From Glandiceps talaboti (lineage: Eukaryota; Hemichordata; Enteropneusta; Spengelidae), in assembly GCF_964340395.1 (NCBI RefSeq), contig NC_135561.1, positions 16,217,461 to 16,281,460 on the forward strand: a stretch of 64,000 nucleotides of DNA, in the 5' to 3' direction. A model generated the notes under the pieces. The model had not been told where the DNA came from and ran no database searches. It worked only from the letters and a program-made list of their open reading frames with translations. The position numbers and the translations under genes are program-made. Shown here piece after piece: positions 36,011 to 49,158 of the stretch (the first letter of the stretch is position 1; each line of letters begins with the position of its first letter).

Positions 36011-37747
36011 GCGGCATTTGAATGTTTACAATTTTAAAAGCAACGTAGTTAATATTCTTTAATAATCATTTTATATATTTATGGAAGGTTGTTTGGCTTT
36101 GAACACGAGGTCATTCTACATGCTATGCCATGTGTAAAAGTAAAATCATATTGAAAAAAAGAATAAAAATAGTAAAAAAATAGTCCCCGTTGCAGATAAT
36201 ATACCTTTAACGAACTCACTTAGTTGTTGTATCACACTGTTGTTTATCATTTAAAAAAAAAAACCATGTTGATAAGATACATGTCATATGTATACACAAA
36301 CAGCTGGCACTGATTCAACACACATTCGTACATCCCATAATGATCACATCACTTTTATAAGAAACAAATATAGAATACATGTGTGTAGTCTAGTGTTTGA
36401 ATATGCTTTGCACTCCATGCACAATATAAACAGAAGTCTATATAATTAATCATCTCTAATCTATGCTGATTAATTGTAATGTTTTTGTATTGCATGATAA
36501 TATTGAGGATAAATCAATTGTCCCTAATCTTAATTGATTTTGAGATTCTCGTCCTAGAAATTATTGAGTAAAACAAACTGAGATTCACTGTGCCAAGTGT
36601 TTTCATGTGAAACAGAAATAAACATGCCATAGATGAATAGAAACAATATTTTACCATAGCTTATTTTGATATAGGCATAAAATATCTAATCAGTATTGTA
36701 GTAACCTGCTAACAAAATATCTATTTATTTTAGGTCCTGTATTGTCAGCACTTGATAAAGAAACCACTGAATCCATGAGTGATTGTTGAGATTGGTGGAA
36801 AGATAGTAGCAGCTCACTGATTACATGGCTGGTCTTGGTGAATGCTGTGCTCATGGTGTTAAACAAGCCTTAGATGAACCAAAATTAATTAACTGCAATA
36901 ATAATTGATTAACTGCAACCACAGTTGCAGTTAATCAGGGTACAGACAATATTTTATTGCCATGGTCACAGTTACTCAGTCCACAGGCAATCTTATCATG
37001 CCATGGTTACACATGCTCAGTCTACAGACAATCTCACCAGGGTTGCAGTTACTCAGTGTACAGACAATTTTCAAGTTTTGCAATTCCAAAGTTTTATCAT
37101 TTTCTAGCTCACCGTTTTCAGTACCTTTCTGCCATTTTTCACTGTAATAGAAAGGTGGAGTGCTTTGTTTAATCAATTTAATACATTTAGTTCTGATCTT
37201 GCTGGTTATTAAAGCACCCCATTTTTATGCAAAACCAGACATGTCTGTGAATTGTGTTTTGCATATTTTTGTGTGGTGATTATTTGTAAGAAGTTGTTTT
37301 TTGTGTGTAACAATTTAGCTGCATTATTATTTTAGCTTGAATTGAGGCATCTGTGAAAATCAAAAACAGCTACATTTGTAGACTAGACTGGGACAATGCC
37401 TACTGGTTACTTTATTAGTGACTCTGTGCAAGTCAGACAGTCACTGAACAATCATTGAAACTTAGTGTATGTCAGTCTCTGAATCCCAGTCTATGAATCC
37501 AGTTAAAAGAGTATGTGTTAGTTAATCAATGAAAATCGGTGTAAGACAGTTGCTGTATCCATTATGTAAAAAGTATATATTATAGTCAGTCATTGATAAT
37601 CATTGAAACTCTACCCATGTCAGTCACTGAACTGGATTAAAATGGCCATATGGATATGAGGATTAGCTATTTATTTTGGATTTTAAATTTATAAAACAAT
37701 GTGAAACAACATATGTTAAGTCCTTTGTTTGTAACTCAAATTCTGAA

Positions 37748-37895
37748 AGATTAATAAATGTATAACATGTTTGTTATTGTATGTACAATATCAAACTTTT
37801 TACACATTATTTTAGCTTTTTACAATGTAATGACTTACATAGACTTGGTCAGTATTATTTCACATTGAAGGAAGCCATGATAACATTGTTTCATA
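37748..37895. repeat. Dispersed repeat, copy 2
   Basis: Same order of words as 16985-17145: ATGTTTGTTATTGTATG, TTTTAGCTTTTTACA, AGACTTGGTCA and GAAGCCATGATAA. The central palindrome seen in copy 1 is decayed here. Confidence 0.65.
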
Positions 37896-38470
37896 AATTA
37901 ACAATTCAAAATAAATCCTCATCCATGTATGGCCACTTTAAGGTAGTGTGTATGATTATAGACAAAAATAGCTTGACTGAAGAATTGAAGAGTCTTTTCC
38001 TGTGTATTTTAGTCACATCACTATAAAGCAGATATGTGTGTATGCTTTTCTTTAGTGCAATCATACCGTTTCCATGCTATAAACAGTCTAGCATGTTCAA
38101 GGTAGTGGTAATCTGCTGTATTCAAAGAATTCTATAAGAAGAACCTATGGAAATCAAGATGGTGGACAATTTGAATTCATATGATTTATCCTCAGTATAT
38201 TAGTGTGAGCAGCACATTCTACACTGTTGTTACAGTACTTTACTTGAGGATCTGTAGACTGAAAGATCCAGTCTTGTGTAAACTCCTTCATTACATCTGA
38301 ATGGAATATTGAGTTGCTGCCCTGCAGCTTTATATCCTGAGAATTTGACATGTGTTACTGTTGTTGACTGTGAATGATCATGTAATATTCTGATGTAATA
38401 CTTACCTTGTTGGGTATGCAAGTTTTTTATATTAAAATATAATTTTCAATTTGATTTATTTCATGTTTCT

Positions 38471-38640
38471 ATACATTATGTAATGTAATGTAATGTAATG
38501 TAATGTAATGTAATGTAATGTAATGTAATGTAATGTAATGTACTGTAATGAAATGTAATGTAATGTAATGTAATGTAATGTAATGTATGGGTGGGTGGGT
38601 GGGTGAATGGATGGATGGATGGATGGATGTACATAGGGAT
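38471..38640. repeat. TAATG pentanucleotide microsatellite with GGGT/GGAT tail
   Basis: About 23 TAATG units (38471-38587) run into GGGT then GGAT units. The minus-strand frame across it is repeat translation. Confidence 0.95.
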
Positions 38641-39714
38641 GTAGCTAATTTTAAATGTAGCCAGTAAAATGTGAAACATAGGCAGTACTATATTATCTAA
38701 GAGTGAGACCAATGATGGAAATATAGTGGTTGAAACAATGATTTTGTAGAGAAATCCGTAAAAAAGGAGTATACTAACCATGCATCCACCTATGGACACA
38801 TGCTCATATGTATAACTGTGTGTACATGTAAGTTAAGACAATGGGCCACAAGTGAAAATAGAAAGTTAAAAGGAGATAATGAGGGGTTATTTAGAACAAC
38901 AACTACAACTGTGATTAACTAGAAATATTTATTTATAAGATGAACGCCTGGTGACTTACATTTCATCTTAGCTACTATGTCTACATACTGATGTGATAGG
39001 TGTTTAGTACTTTGGCCTTGTATATATTTCAAAACAACACAAATTAATAGGTATGCCCAATTTTATTCAAATATTGCTACCCTTAGTTGACTCTAATTAC
39101 TAAATGTGGGTCTCAAAATACAGTGGACTCAGGCATAGGTGGCCATTACTTATAAATTCCCAAAGATTTTTTTAATTCTTCATTCAGCCAAAGAGAATAC
39201 AAGTGAGTGAGTAGGAGTCACTACACAAGTAATGAAAACAACCTCTATAAGGGCACGAGTGTCATCAGTCAGCCTGAAGAAGCATCCATGAAAGGATACA
39301 AAACTGAAGTGCAGTAGGATGAAACAGGATACTTTGCCACAAACGATTCTAATTATGCTTTAAGCTAATCAAAAATTCAAGCCAAGTTTTGTCATTGCCA
39401 ACAATACTTATTGAAATTTAGTAAATACTGTACATGTACCTTTCAACCAGACTGAATATAATAGTCATTATTGTCGTGAAATTTAAGTCCGGTATAAAAC
39501 TTCACCTTTTCATTATTAGCATCAATGGTTTAGTAAAAACAGTAAATTCTGTTGAGTCCGTCTCGGTGCATTTCTCAAATTATTAATATCTATATATAAA
39601 GTCTCATTATCTCTGCATGAGAAATATCTGTACCACTGCACTGTCTGTGTTGAAATGGTGCGATGTCCCTCTTTTAAAGTCTCGGTGTCTATTAAACTCG
39701 CTACTGGTTTAATT

Positions 39715-40529
39715 TTATTGCTGGAAAATATGTAGAAGGGAACCTCTCTGATGTCCACTGAGTTTTTTTTCTGACCTCTGCATGGTTTGTTCATATCTTT
39801 CCATTCTGCCTGTGGATGGGGATTGTGACACTGTATGTCTCATGTGTAGAGAAGGAACTGGATTTGTCGAGTAATACAACTTTGAAGGCTGACCTGTCAA
39901 CATAAAACATCAAACAGAACAATGTTGAGTCATCATTTTTAATCTCAAAATGAACATGAAAAAAACACTCAACATAGGAACCAATAGTTGAAATTGGTGA
40001 CAGAATAGCTATGTAATAGAGCCCTAAGAAATAATAAGGTGTGTGTGTGTGGGGGGGGGGGGGGGTACTTTTTCCAAATGGGTCCTCAGGGAGGGCCATA
40101 GTTTAGAAAATGGAAATTGGTGTGAGGAGCAGAGTGGGTCTCACAGTAGTAATGGGGGAACAACATTACAAGATATTGGTAATAATGTGGTGGAGTTGAG
40201 ATGTTGACCAATCAGCCCTGGGGTTGTCAGTTGTGCACTCCATCTAGGCTTTGGTAGTTCCGGCCTTCAGCTCAGCCAATAGATCAAAACACAGGCTTTG
40301 ATACAAACACAAACTGTGATGCCTTTAAAAATTATCAATGTGGTGGGATCTTACTACAGAAAAATTATCTGTTTCCAGTGGGATTGAACCCAGGACCTCC
40401 TGACGACTAATCTTGAGCTCTAACAACTATGCCACAGAGAGGCAGTTAAAAATGTTTTTCATTAAAATCTTTTTACAGGGCATGGTCATTTGTTGGAGAA
40501 AGAAAATTGAGGGAGGGTCACTTTTTACA

Positions 40530-40560
<31 letters not shown>

Positions 40561-41276
40561 CTAAAAAAAAAACATAAGTAGAATTACATGTTTCTCAATT
40601 TGACAACTTTCAGTTTGGATATTATTGCTTGCATTACCTGCAATGAATGTAAAACATTTTGGAATTGAAAAATGAAAATAAACACTACTACAACTTTACA
40701 CTCTACAAAATGGAAAGGGAAATAACAACTCAAAATAACAACATTGGCATTTATCACTCATCATCATCATGTCCCTGTAAACAGATTCACTTGGCAGCTC
40801 AGTATCGCATGTATTAATCTCGTTACATTTTCACAGCTGGTTATCTGGGGACATGACCTTAAAAGTTCAAAAGGGTCAAGACAAAATTGTTGGTTCGAAA
40901 AAATAAAAACTTCCAAACACTATTTCACTTTCAGTCACTGATGACATATATCATAATAATTTGTGTTATTTATCACTCAAACATTTGCCACTATTGCACT
41001 CTGTACTGAGCCTCAGTATAATACTCGTGTAACTACACTAAAGTATGTGCAGACTATTCAACCAAAATTGTTGGGGCTGACAACTAACAGTTAAACAAAA
41101 CACACAATTTAGTCAACATCAGGAATGTGCTAATGATTACAGTTTAAAGTCACTTGTGAGCTTAGGGACCTGTCAGTTTCTTCAGCCTGGAAGGGGGGGG
41201 GGATTCTTAAATTGGGCCGACAAAAAGTCACTGACCCCCCTATCTGTAAAACCAAAAACAGGCTGACCCCCCGCCC

Positions 41277-41330
<54 letters not shown>

Positions 41331-43190
41331 GTTTAATAGCATCTTGACAGTGAAAGGTATGGGAAAACTTTAGCAGGGAATATGTATATCTCATTGGGGG
41401 GGAGGGGGGTCCTATGGGGTCTATAAGCCCTGGAGGTTTTTTACTTACATCTTGACAGTAAGAGGGGAAGAGCTTGAGACTGGGATATGTCCATCTCATG
41501 TGGGGGGGGGGGTGTCCAAGGGGGTCTCCCTCTAGAAGCCCTGGAGGATTTTTACTCTTATAAAAGCCATTTTTTAGGCTATTCAGACCCTTTCAAGCAA
41601 TAACTCAATCCATGCTTTACAAGACAGTACCATCAAGTATCAGAAACTATTCTTTATAACTTACATAGGGTTGAAATATGTTCTTAAAGTTAAACAGTTA
41701 AATGGCATCATTAAATACATGTAGTAAAGGTCAGCACATCTACTGGTAGTATCATTGGTAGGGGAGATTTGGAGTTTAAGGCAATGTTAGACTACCTTGG
41801 CAAACATTTCACATCTTTAAAAGACAATATCATCTCAAATTACAATTGGGTGAAAATATTTAAGAAAAGTTCAATACCATTATGACAGGTTGTTGGTGCA
41901 TCTGATTGTTGGTTGAATGCAAGAGTGGCCTCTGGGGGTGAGGGAGTCCTTGGGGTTTTCCCCCTGGCAGATCTGCAGTTTTTGGCTTCTATTAAGACAA
42001 TGTTTAGGTTATTCATTGCCTTTGAGGTAATATTTCCAAGCTTCGAATAGCTAACGTAAATGTAAGTTTTAAATGAGTTTCCCATGTCACATAAAAATGG
42101 CCCTGTAACATTGGTATAGTGGCATTAATATTGCATGTACAGTAAAGTCACTGGTATGTTAGAGAACTTTAGGAATTGTCATACCAAGTGTATAATAGAA
42201 ACTGGAATCTGATGAGATGTGGTGATTTGTAGTGTCAATAACATGTAGTGTCCAAAATAGAAAGTGTATTAATCCCTTCTGACAAGTTCATAGTGACGAG
42301 TAAGGAACATTTTAGATTAACTTCTTTTATAAACTATCTATGAAGATTACCATTACAAAACCTTCAAGTTCACTTTTGCCCCAAAGTGCAATATAAGTGA
42401 AGCACTGATTGTGAAACAGCCAAGCATTTACATGACATGTTCTGTAACTAGTGTGGTAGCTAGGTAATACATGTATATGTATATTTATTGTTATGCGTGA
42501 ACTAATAAGGAATATTAAAGAAATCATGTAAGAAACAGGGAGAAGAACAAATATTGACATGTACCACATTTCAGACAAGGCTATATGCCATTGTAGAAAG
42601 AGGATTTTTTTCTTCCATCACAATCCAAAACACAATGACCCCCTATCCACAATTTTGAAAACAGCATGACCCCCCCCCCCACTGCCAATTTCAAAAACAG
42701 GGTGACCCCCTCCCCCCACCCCCAGGCCGAAGGAACTGACCGACCCCTTAATCCTATTCAAGAATGGTGATGGGTCATAAGTAATGGTGTTATTTGGTAT
42801 TTACGATATTCAAAACTATTATCAATGCTGACGGTATATTTTGAATATGACGATGCCTGAATAGAACTATTAGCTCACAAGTGACACTGACTGTGCTGTG
42901 TCACCGTGAACGTACACAGAACGATCGTCAGACAGTAATAATGGACGGGATCACAACAAATAATAAAATAATAAATAGCGTATTGAATATTTAGATAAAG
43001 TTTAAATTTCTCTACCTGTGACAAAGTACATGTAATCTCCACAGACTAGACACGCGTGACGTATCCGATACTCTGTTGTTTCCTTCTCGAGATAAAGCGG
43101 TAAGCCATTTAAGTCCTCTCTCCTCTCGGACAGCTCTGTTTGATCTCTTTCTCCAACATATTTAGAACGTATACTTTGGTTATATAACAT
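39715..43190 (-). CDS. Gene D: small two-exon protein, 117 aa
   Basis: Exon 1 is 43016-43190 (ATG at 43190, donor CACAG|GTAGAG, phase 1). Exon 2 is 39715-39893 (acceptor TTGACAG|GTCAGCC, stop TAA). They sum to 354 nt, 118 codons, and the phases agree. The N-terminal half is charged (RDQTELSERREDLNGLPLYL). The centre has a single CLVCGDYMYFV motif across the end of exon 1, one C-x2-C pair that could bind metal only with outside ligands. The C-terminal half is Ser/Gln/His-rich (SLHMRHTVSQSPSTGRMERY). No signal peptide, membrane helix or recognised domain. The stop codon overlaps an AATAAA that may belong to the 3' UTR. The 3.1-kb intron contains a SINE, poly-C and AT repeats. Function unknown. 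Confidence 0.7.
40205..40445 (-). mobile_element. tRNA-derived SINE in gene D intron
   Basis: On the minus strand, TGGCATAGTTGTTAGAGC (40417-40434) matches an RNA polymerase III A box, and GGTTCAATCCC (40380-40390) matches a B box at tRNA-like spacing. The tRNA-like head is followed by about 170 bp of unrelated body (AAAGGCATCACAG, GAAGGCCGGAACTACC, GGGCTGATTGG). The layout is that of a tRNA-related SINE. The 3' tail is not clear, so the left limit is approximate. Confidence 0.75.
40530..40558. repeat. 29-base poly-C tract
   Basis: Uninterrupted C run in the gene D intron. Related poly-C/G blocks within repeats of the form AAAAACAGGCTGACCCCC occur at 41235-41278, 41394-41412, 41502-41512 and 42635-42725. 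Length is prone to sequencing error. Confidence 0.85.
41279..41327. repeat. AT dinucleotide microsatellite
   Basis: About 24 AT units in the gene D intron, next to a G/C-rich block. Tyr/Ile frames across it are artefacts. Confidence 0.95.
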
Positions 43191-43381
43191 TTACTTCCGC
43201 GTTTCCGGGTCAACATTGTGAGGACCCACCAGTCACTCTTCAAAAAAAACTACACAAAACTTTGATGACGCTCTTTGACGTAACAGCAGATTTTGTATGA
43301 CGCGAAGTGACGTTTGCGCAAGAGAGCACATATTTACTGAAGGGGAGCTAGGGATGCTAAAATATCGCCTACAAGAGAACG
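43191..43381 (-). promoter_or_regulatory. Probable promoter region of gene D
   Basis: Upstream of the gene D ATG. Contains CRE-like sites TTGACGTAAC (near 43276) and GTGACGTTT (near 43307), with CG dinucleotides more frequent than in the surroundings. No TATA box. Inferred from position only. Confidence 0.3.
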
Positions 43382-43727
43382 TCATACATGTTGACTAAAT
43401 AAGTTATCGAGGAGCCAAAGAAGTTGTCGAGGCGAGTCAAATAAGTTGTCGAGGAGCCAAAGAAGTTGTCGAGGCAAATAAGTTATCGAGGAGCCAAAGA
43501 AGTTGTTGAGACGAGTCAAATAAGTTATCGAGGAGCCAAATAAGTTGTCGAGACGAATCAAATAAGATGTCGAGTTGCCAAATAAGTTGTCGAGACGAAT
43601 CAAATAAGATGTCGAGTTGCCAAATAAGTTGTCGAGGCGAGTCAAATAAGATGTCGAGTTGCCAAATAAGTTGTCGAGGCGAGTCAAATAAGATGTACAT
43701 AATAAAGGCCCCAATGAAACGCCATAA
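43382..43727 (-). repeat. Minisatellite, inverted copy of 24465-24760
   Basis: Reverse-complement array of the same 42-bp composite units (CAAATAAGATGTCGAGTTGC, AAATAAGTTGTCGAGGCGAG), ending in the same unique flank (TACATAATAAAGGCC, CAATGAAACGCCATA). The shared flank shows the array was copied as part of a larger element, not amplified independently. Confidence 0.9.
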
Positions 43728-43921
43728 TATGACCTACTTCTTACGTGCCTTCTCTATGGGAAGCCGTTCAGGCCAAAAGTATTTTTTTATTTTAGCTGTA
43801 GTATTTTATATTTTTCGTACTTACAAACTAATTTTAACAGTATATGTACTTTTATTCCATGTTCACATTATTTTAATCGAAATAAGTTTTCATTTATTTG
43901 AGAATATTGTTTTACTTTTCG

Positions 43922-45385
43922 TCAAACCAGAATTTTTTTAAGGATTATACATAATTGAAAGTCAAAATTTATTTTTAGTTAAAGTTTTTTATTTTATTTT
44001 TTAAATTATTAAAAAAAAAATTTCAACTTTTTTTTTTTCCTTCCCAACTTTTTTTTTTTGGCCGAGTCTGCTGACAGGCGCCGGTGCAGAGCACGTCGTG
44101 CTCGTACCAGGCGCCTGTCACGAGTACGAGGCGTGACCTTTGACATCCATTACGACGTGTTTCGGCTACGAGTGTGAAGCTACCATCATATTCATATTCA
44201 CGTTCAAAAGTTGACCTCTACGCTTAATGTGAATATGATGATAGCTTCACATGTTCATCATCAGAAGTCTCCCAAATGTGTACGAACACGCATTCGGCAA
44301 ATCACATATCCTTCACTGACAGGTTGAAATCATGTGATTGTAATTAATTTTCATTTGACTTGCGTGGATTTGCATGCTCTCTTTTTATTTTTGCCAGAGT
44401 ATCCAATTTGCACCATGAACTATTGTTGTCATGGACCATATTTTTTTACAATCAATTGCGTTGCCCCTCCCTTATCAAGGGAACTATATACATTGTGATA
44501 ATTGTGGTCTTGACAACACTATTTTGACAATTTGTATAAATTTCACCAGTGTAAGTGTTAAGTGTTAAGTAGTTTCAAAGATAGTGGCACTGCGGGAAAT
44601 CAAAAAAATCCATGACACTAAGTGGCCAAGTGATAACACCTTGTCACTTGATGTCACGGATTCAAAATACACCCATCCAGGCCGTATTTTATTACATTAC
44701 TCATATAGGTGTTTTGTACACCCATATGATATATTGATATTTCATTTTCAAAGATATGGGAAAGGCATAAACATCCAAATTAGTTTTTTCTTTGACAATA
44801 CTTTGATACTCTGGCAAAAATAAAAAAAAAGCATGAAAATCCACGCAAATCAAGGGAAAGTAATTACGATCACATGATTTCAACATGTCAATTAAGGATA
44901 TGTGATTTGCCGAACGCGTGTTCGTACCCATTCGGAAGACTTCGAATCTTACTGATGATGAACGTGTGAAGCTATTCGTCATATATTCACATTGAGCGTG
45001 GAGGTCAACTTTTGAAAGTGAAGATGAATATGAATATGATGATAGCTTCACACTCGTGTTTTGGCGTCAAATACACGTTCTTATTACCTTCGAAATTGAT
45101 CGCTCAAACATTATATCAGATCTCAAAACTGTTAATTGACGTGTGATAGTATCTGTTTTTTCCAACAACCGCGACTTCAGCCGCGTACGATCCATGTGCA
45201 ACGGGTAAAGGTATTTCCAATGGGTCAGTCAGATACTTCTAGTACGAGCGCACATGTTGACGTCGACCTGCTGTATTACATACGTAGGTCACGTGTTGTT
45301 CTCAACTTTTCATGATATATGCATGTGTACTCAGAACACCGAGAGAATGTATACTACAATGTACGATGAAGTAAACTGAATCTTT

Positions 45386-45421
<36 letters not shown>

Positions 45422-46126
45422 ATAACAAGGCGATAAAAGCTTGTTTAGGTTGATACGTAATACAACAGGTCGACGTCAATATGTGCGCTCGTACAAGAAG
45501 TAGTACCTGCCTGACCCATTGGAAATACGCGTTCGCTTTTCCTCACGTTTTTGTTCCTAAAGCTGTTTTGCTCACGCTCACAGTATAGTGTACCATCTTA
45601 TTTCAATTCTGGTCAGTTTCACAAGAATGAATGTAATTGTTATTGATGCAACAAACTTTGGTTGTTTTAGATTAACTACCTTTACCCTTTGCACATGGAT
45701 CGTGTCCTACGTACTGCATCATGTAATACATCACACACGCGGTCGATAACCTTAACGTGACGGTACACATGTGTGTACGCGGCTGAAGTCGCGGTTGTTG
45801 GAAAAAACAGATACTATCACACGTAAATTAACAGTTTTGAGATCTTATATAATGTTTGAGCGACCAATTTCGAAGGTATTTGACGCCGAAACACGTTGTA
45901 ATGGATGTCGAAGGACATGCCTGTCACGAGCACGACGTACTCGTGACAGGCGCTGGTCAGCAGACTCGGCCAAAAAAAAAAAAGTTGGGAAAAAAAAAAA
46001 AAAAAGTTGGGAAGAAAAAAAAAAGTTGAAATTTTTTTTTAGATTTAAAAAATAAAATAAAAAACTCTAACAAAAATATATTTTGACTTTCAATTATATA
46101 TAATCCTTAAAATAATTCTGGTTTGA
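43922..46126. mobile_element. 2.2-kb composite fold-back element with nested palindromes
   Basis: The ends are inverted: TCAAACCAGAATT at 43922 and its complement ending at 46126. Outer arms are about 250 bp (43922-44175 and 45885-46126) and include the words GGCCGAGTCTGCTGAC and, in each arm, a GC-rich hairpin around GCCTGTCACGAG. Between them lie two further inverted repeats side by side: 44176-44360 with 44850-45060 (GTGAAGCTACCATCATATTC type) and 45068-45285 with about 45457-45880 (CAACAACCGCGACTTCAGCC type), the latter interrupted in its right arm. No transposase ORF. No clear target-site duplication. Confidence 0.85.
45390..45418. repeat. CAA microsatellite in the loop of an inner palindrome
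   Basis: About nine CAA units lie between the arms of the third inverted repeat of the composite element. Confidence 0.9.
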
Positions 46127-46956
46127 TCTCTGCCACAGTGACAGCATTTCTATTTATATGTATATGAGTGTATGTGTGTCATGAAGTGTCTTGTTTACTT
46201 ATAGACGTTGAAGAGTAACATGTCTGGTTTGCTATGAGTATACATGATATTCTCTACAAATTAGGCCGTTTAGACAGGATCCGGAAGTTAATTTTCATTA
46301 AAGCGGATATGTCATTTTAAATATTTTCAGTTACGACTTTTTTATTCTTTCATTTATTTCCGTTCCTTTTTATGTTTTAATTTTGTTTACTCTCTTCGGT
46401 TTGTCAAAGTGATTCATTATCCCACCCTTCTTACTTGTCTGTGATTATCCCGAGACACCATATTACTACGGTCTGTCCGGCGTTCTCCACGTTAGTTCAA
46501 ACGACTAGTTCCGCGAAATACAAATTTACTCCCCGTCCCCTCATTCGCTAGATGAGAGAAGGTTACATGTGGGATGAGTTAATACCCTTGTGTTAGAATG
46601 ACGTGTTTTCTTTCTGGTGTCATCATACCATGTCATCAATTTGGCCGGCTTGAAGTTAGTGCATTTTTTAAGGGGCAGGGCGTGGGGTAACTATTTATCT
46701 GAACGAAATAAATTATTAGCTAGGAATCATGGATATTCAGTGTGCAGTTTTATGTTATATGTATATACATAACTGTACATGTTTTCCTTGGGCCACAAAC
46801 CCGACTAGTTTGAACAAACTATTTTTTTTTGTGGTCCAGCCAAGCGTTTAAAGTTATTTTTTTATTTACCTTTCATTGCCGATGTATTTACTTAACTAAT
46901 TCCTTTTCCTCACTTGATATGTCGATTTGGTTTTCGTTTCGACTTCTGGCAAATAC

Positions 46957-46959
<3 letters not shown>

Positions 46960-46987
<28 letters not shown>

Positions 46988-46997
46988 TGTATGTATG

Positions 46998-47028
<31 letters not shown>

Positions 47029-47074
47029 TGAATAACGATATCTGCTAAGACCCATTCCGGAACCCACACCATGT

Positions 47075-47106
<32 letters not shown>
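46960..47106. repeat. ATGT and GTT microsatellites
   Basis: About 17 ATGT units (46960-47027) and, 50 bp on, about 10 GTT units (47077-47106). Confidence 0.95.
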
Positions 47107-47107
<1 letters not shown>

Positions 47108-47327
47108 TATATTTTTTGGGAAGGGGAATCATTGTCAATTAACAGAAACTATGACAAGCTGCTTATAGCCAAAAAAATCGCCGATGTCTGTATAGTGTAG
47201 GAAACTTTTCAAATTAAAAATGTGTGCAGAAAATGCGAAGGTGTTTGACGCCTGGATTTTTTGTGAATCAGCCTTGTATGAAACATGACGATAATTAGCA
47301 TTTTTAATCCAAACACTTACCAAGCAT

Positions 47328-47448
47328 CCGTCCAACCAACCAACCAACCAACCAACCAACCAACCAACCAACCAACCTACCAACCAACCAACCAACCAAC
47401 CAACCAACCAACCAACCACCTAACTAACTAACTAACTAACTAACTAAT

Positions 47449-47479
<31 letters not shown>

Positions 47480-47480
47480 A
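47328..47480. repeat. CAAC then TAAC microsatellite
   Basis: About 22 CAAC units change abruptly to about 14 TAAC units at 47420, a compound tract consistent with a point mutation spread by slippage. Confidence 0.95.
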
Positions 47481-49158
47481 CAACCAACCAACAACCCACC
47501 CAACCTCACTAAAACCTTTACTGTACAGTCTATTTTAAAGAAAAAGAAAAAAACAATCTTTGTTGGGTGGTAGTTAATTTTTAACCTGATTTTCATGGAA
47601 ATTATTGTCAGGCGACTGTCTTAGGTGCTTTACAAAGCTCGAAGGGGAACGGAAGATGCAACTCTGACATCACTTAATTTAAAGGTGATTCAAAATGCCC
47701 CATACCGCAACCTTGAATGTTCTTTATACGTCTCATAACCAGTAAATGGAAAGCTGACTATTCAAACATAATAAGTGAGAAAAACAGAGTTAATATTGGC
47801 GACCAGCGGCGACCTGAGCAGCCATGAACTTGAAGTTACACTGCCCATTGTTCTCCCTTTTGGGGATTACGACGTCATAGAGGGGGGACGGTTTCGTCTC
47901 AGTTAGTATACTAAGCAATGGTAAACAGGTAGCAATTCTGACTTTGATACTCATCAGACTAAATCTGAGAGTGATGAATCTTCTTTCAATGACGATTTTA
48001 CCATGTTCGATAGATAGATTTGGCTTTTATGTAGGTGTCATGTCCTACGATAATTAGCAACAATAGTGAAAATGCTAGTGATGTTGGAGACTATACTGGG
48101 TTCAAGTTGATTGCCTATTTAGCCCTTGATAAAACGGAGCTCAACTGCTGTTACAAGTCGATATCAAAATGCCTCTAATGATATAAACTAGAATGTATTT
48201 ACTAGTAATAATTTGAACCAAGTATAATGTTTCGATTGTTGATTCTTTCTAGTCACAGAAGTTGATTGCTACTAAAGTTATGTGGTTTTGCAGTGTAGAC
48301 CTTTGAAAAAATGACAAATCTAAAAAACAAGAGATTTTTTACAAAACCTCTTTGGTCTCTATTTATGAATCTTCAGACCGATTAGTGCGCATTTGAAAAA
48401 GTTGAACATGAGCAAATTTCAGTTGTGATAAAAGAACATGGCCATTGTTTTTCTATGGGAAATCTGACATAGTATTTGGAAGTAAATGTCAAATTCGCAC
48501 TCCTACAATCGCTTGATTTAATTTTTTTTTTATCTTCGCATTACTTGCGATACAATTTTGAGATTTTAAATCGTTTGAATCTCTTCTAAAATCGTATGGG
48601 TTTGAATTGATTTGATCGCAATCGAAAATACGATGTCATGAGAGTAGACGACGAAGATGTTCAAAGTCCGCTTTCTTGTAATTGTAGACTGTACGATTAC
48701 TCTGTTTGTTCTCCATTGTATGATCCCATCAATTATATGCAAATTAGAGCTAAACATTTGTCTTTTTGGTCAGAAATCTACCATTCCAAAATTACGGAGC
48801 AGATTGTGCTGAAACGTAATGGGAATGCATCAGGGCATGTGTAGATGAAGCTGTATTCACACCCTGATGATACAATCAGCGATACGCAAATAAGGTTTAA
48901 AATGTCTAAAAACTTATATTTTGAAACTGCGTGGTGAATGGGGTTGAAACGTGGTGGGTATGTTTCTGGAATTATTCTGCAGTTATTGTTGAAACATGTG
49001 GACACAAATGAGCCTGGCAACCGTGAACATGTCCTTAGCAACAGCGAAATGATGCATGTTACAAAGACAACAGCAGGTAAATGAATAGATTCAAAATATG
49101 TAGGAAAATATGCCTAGCAACAGGAACTCACCCATAGCAACAGCGATTACATGATGAT

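Larger units (their letters stand above)
36011..39714. other. Intergenic, dispersed repeat and microsatellite only
   Basis: No supported gene. 37748-37895 is a second copy of the dispersed repeat at 16985-17145. A possible plus-strand exon tail (acceptor at 36733, stop at 36787-36789) cannot be linked to any gene. Confidence 0.5.
46127..49158. other. Intergenic, microsatellite-rich, no gene seen
   Basis: Contains ATGT (46960-47027), GTT (47077-47106), CAAC (47328-47417) and TAAC (47420-47480) tracts. Frames across them are artefacts. 48638-48844 is open on the plus strand, but I recognise no domain. Confidence 0.6.

Noticed and set aside
36734-36789. Possible plus-strand last exon (PVLSALDKETTESMSDC)
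   Set aside because: Good acceptor and coding-like peptide, but very short and no upstream exon to join.
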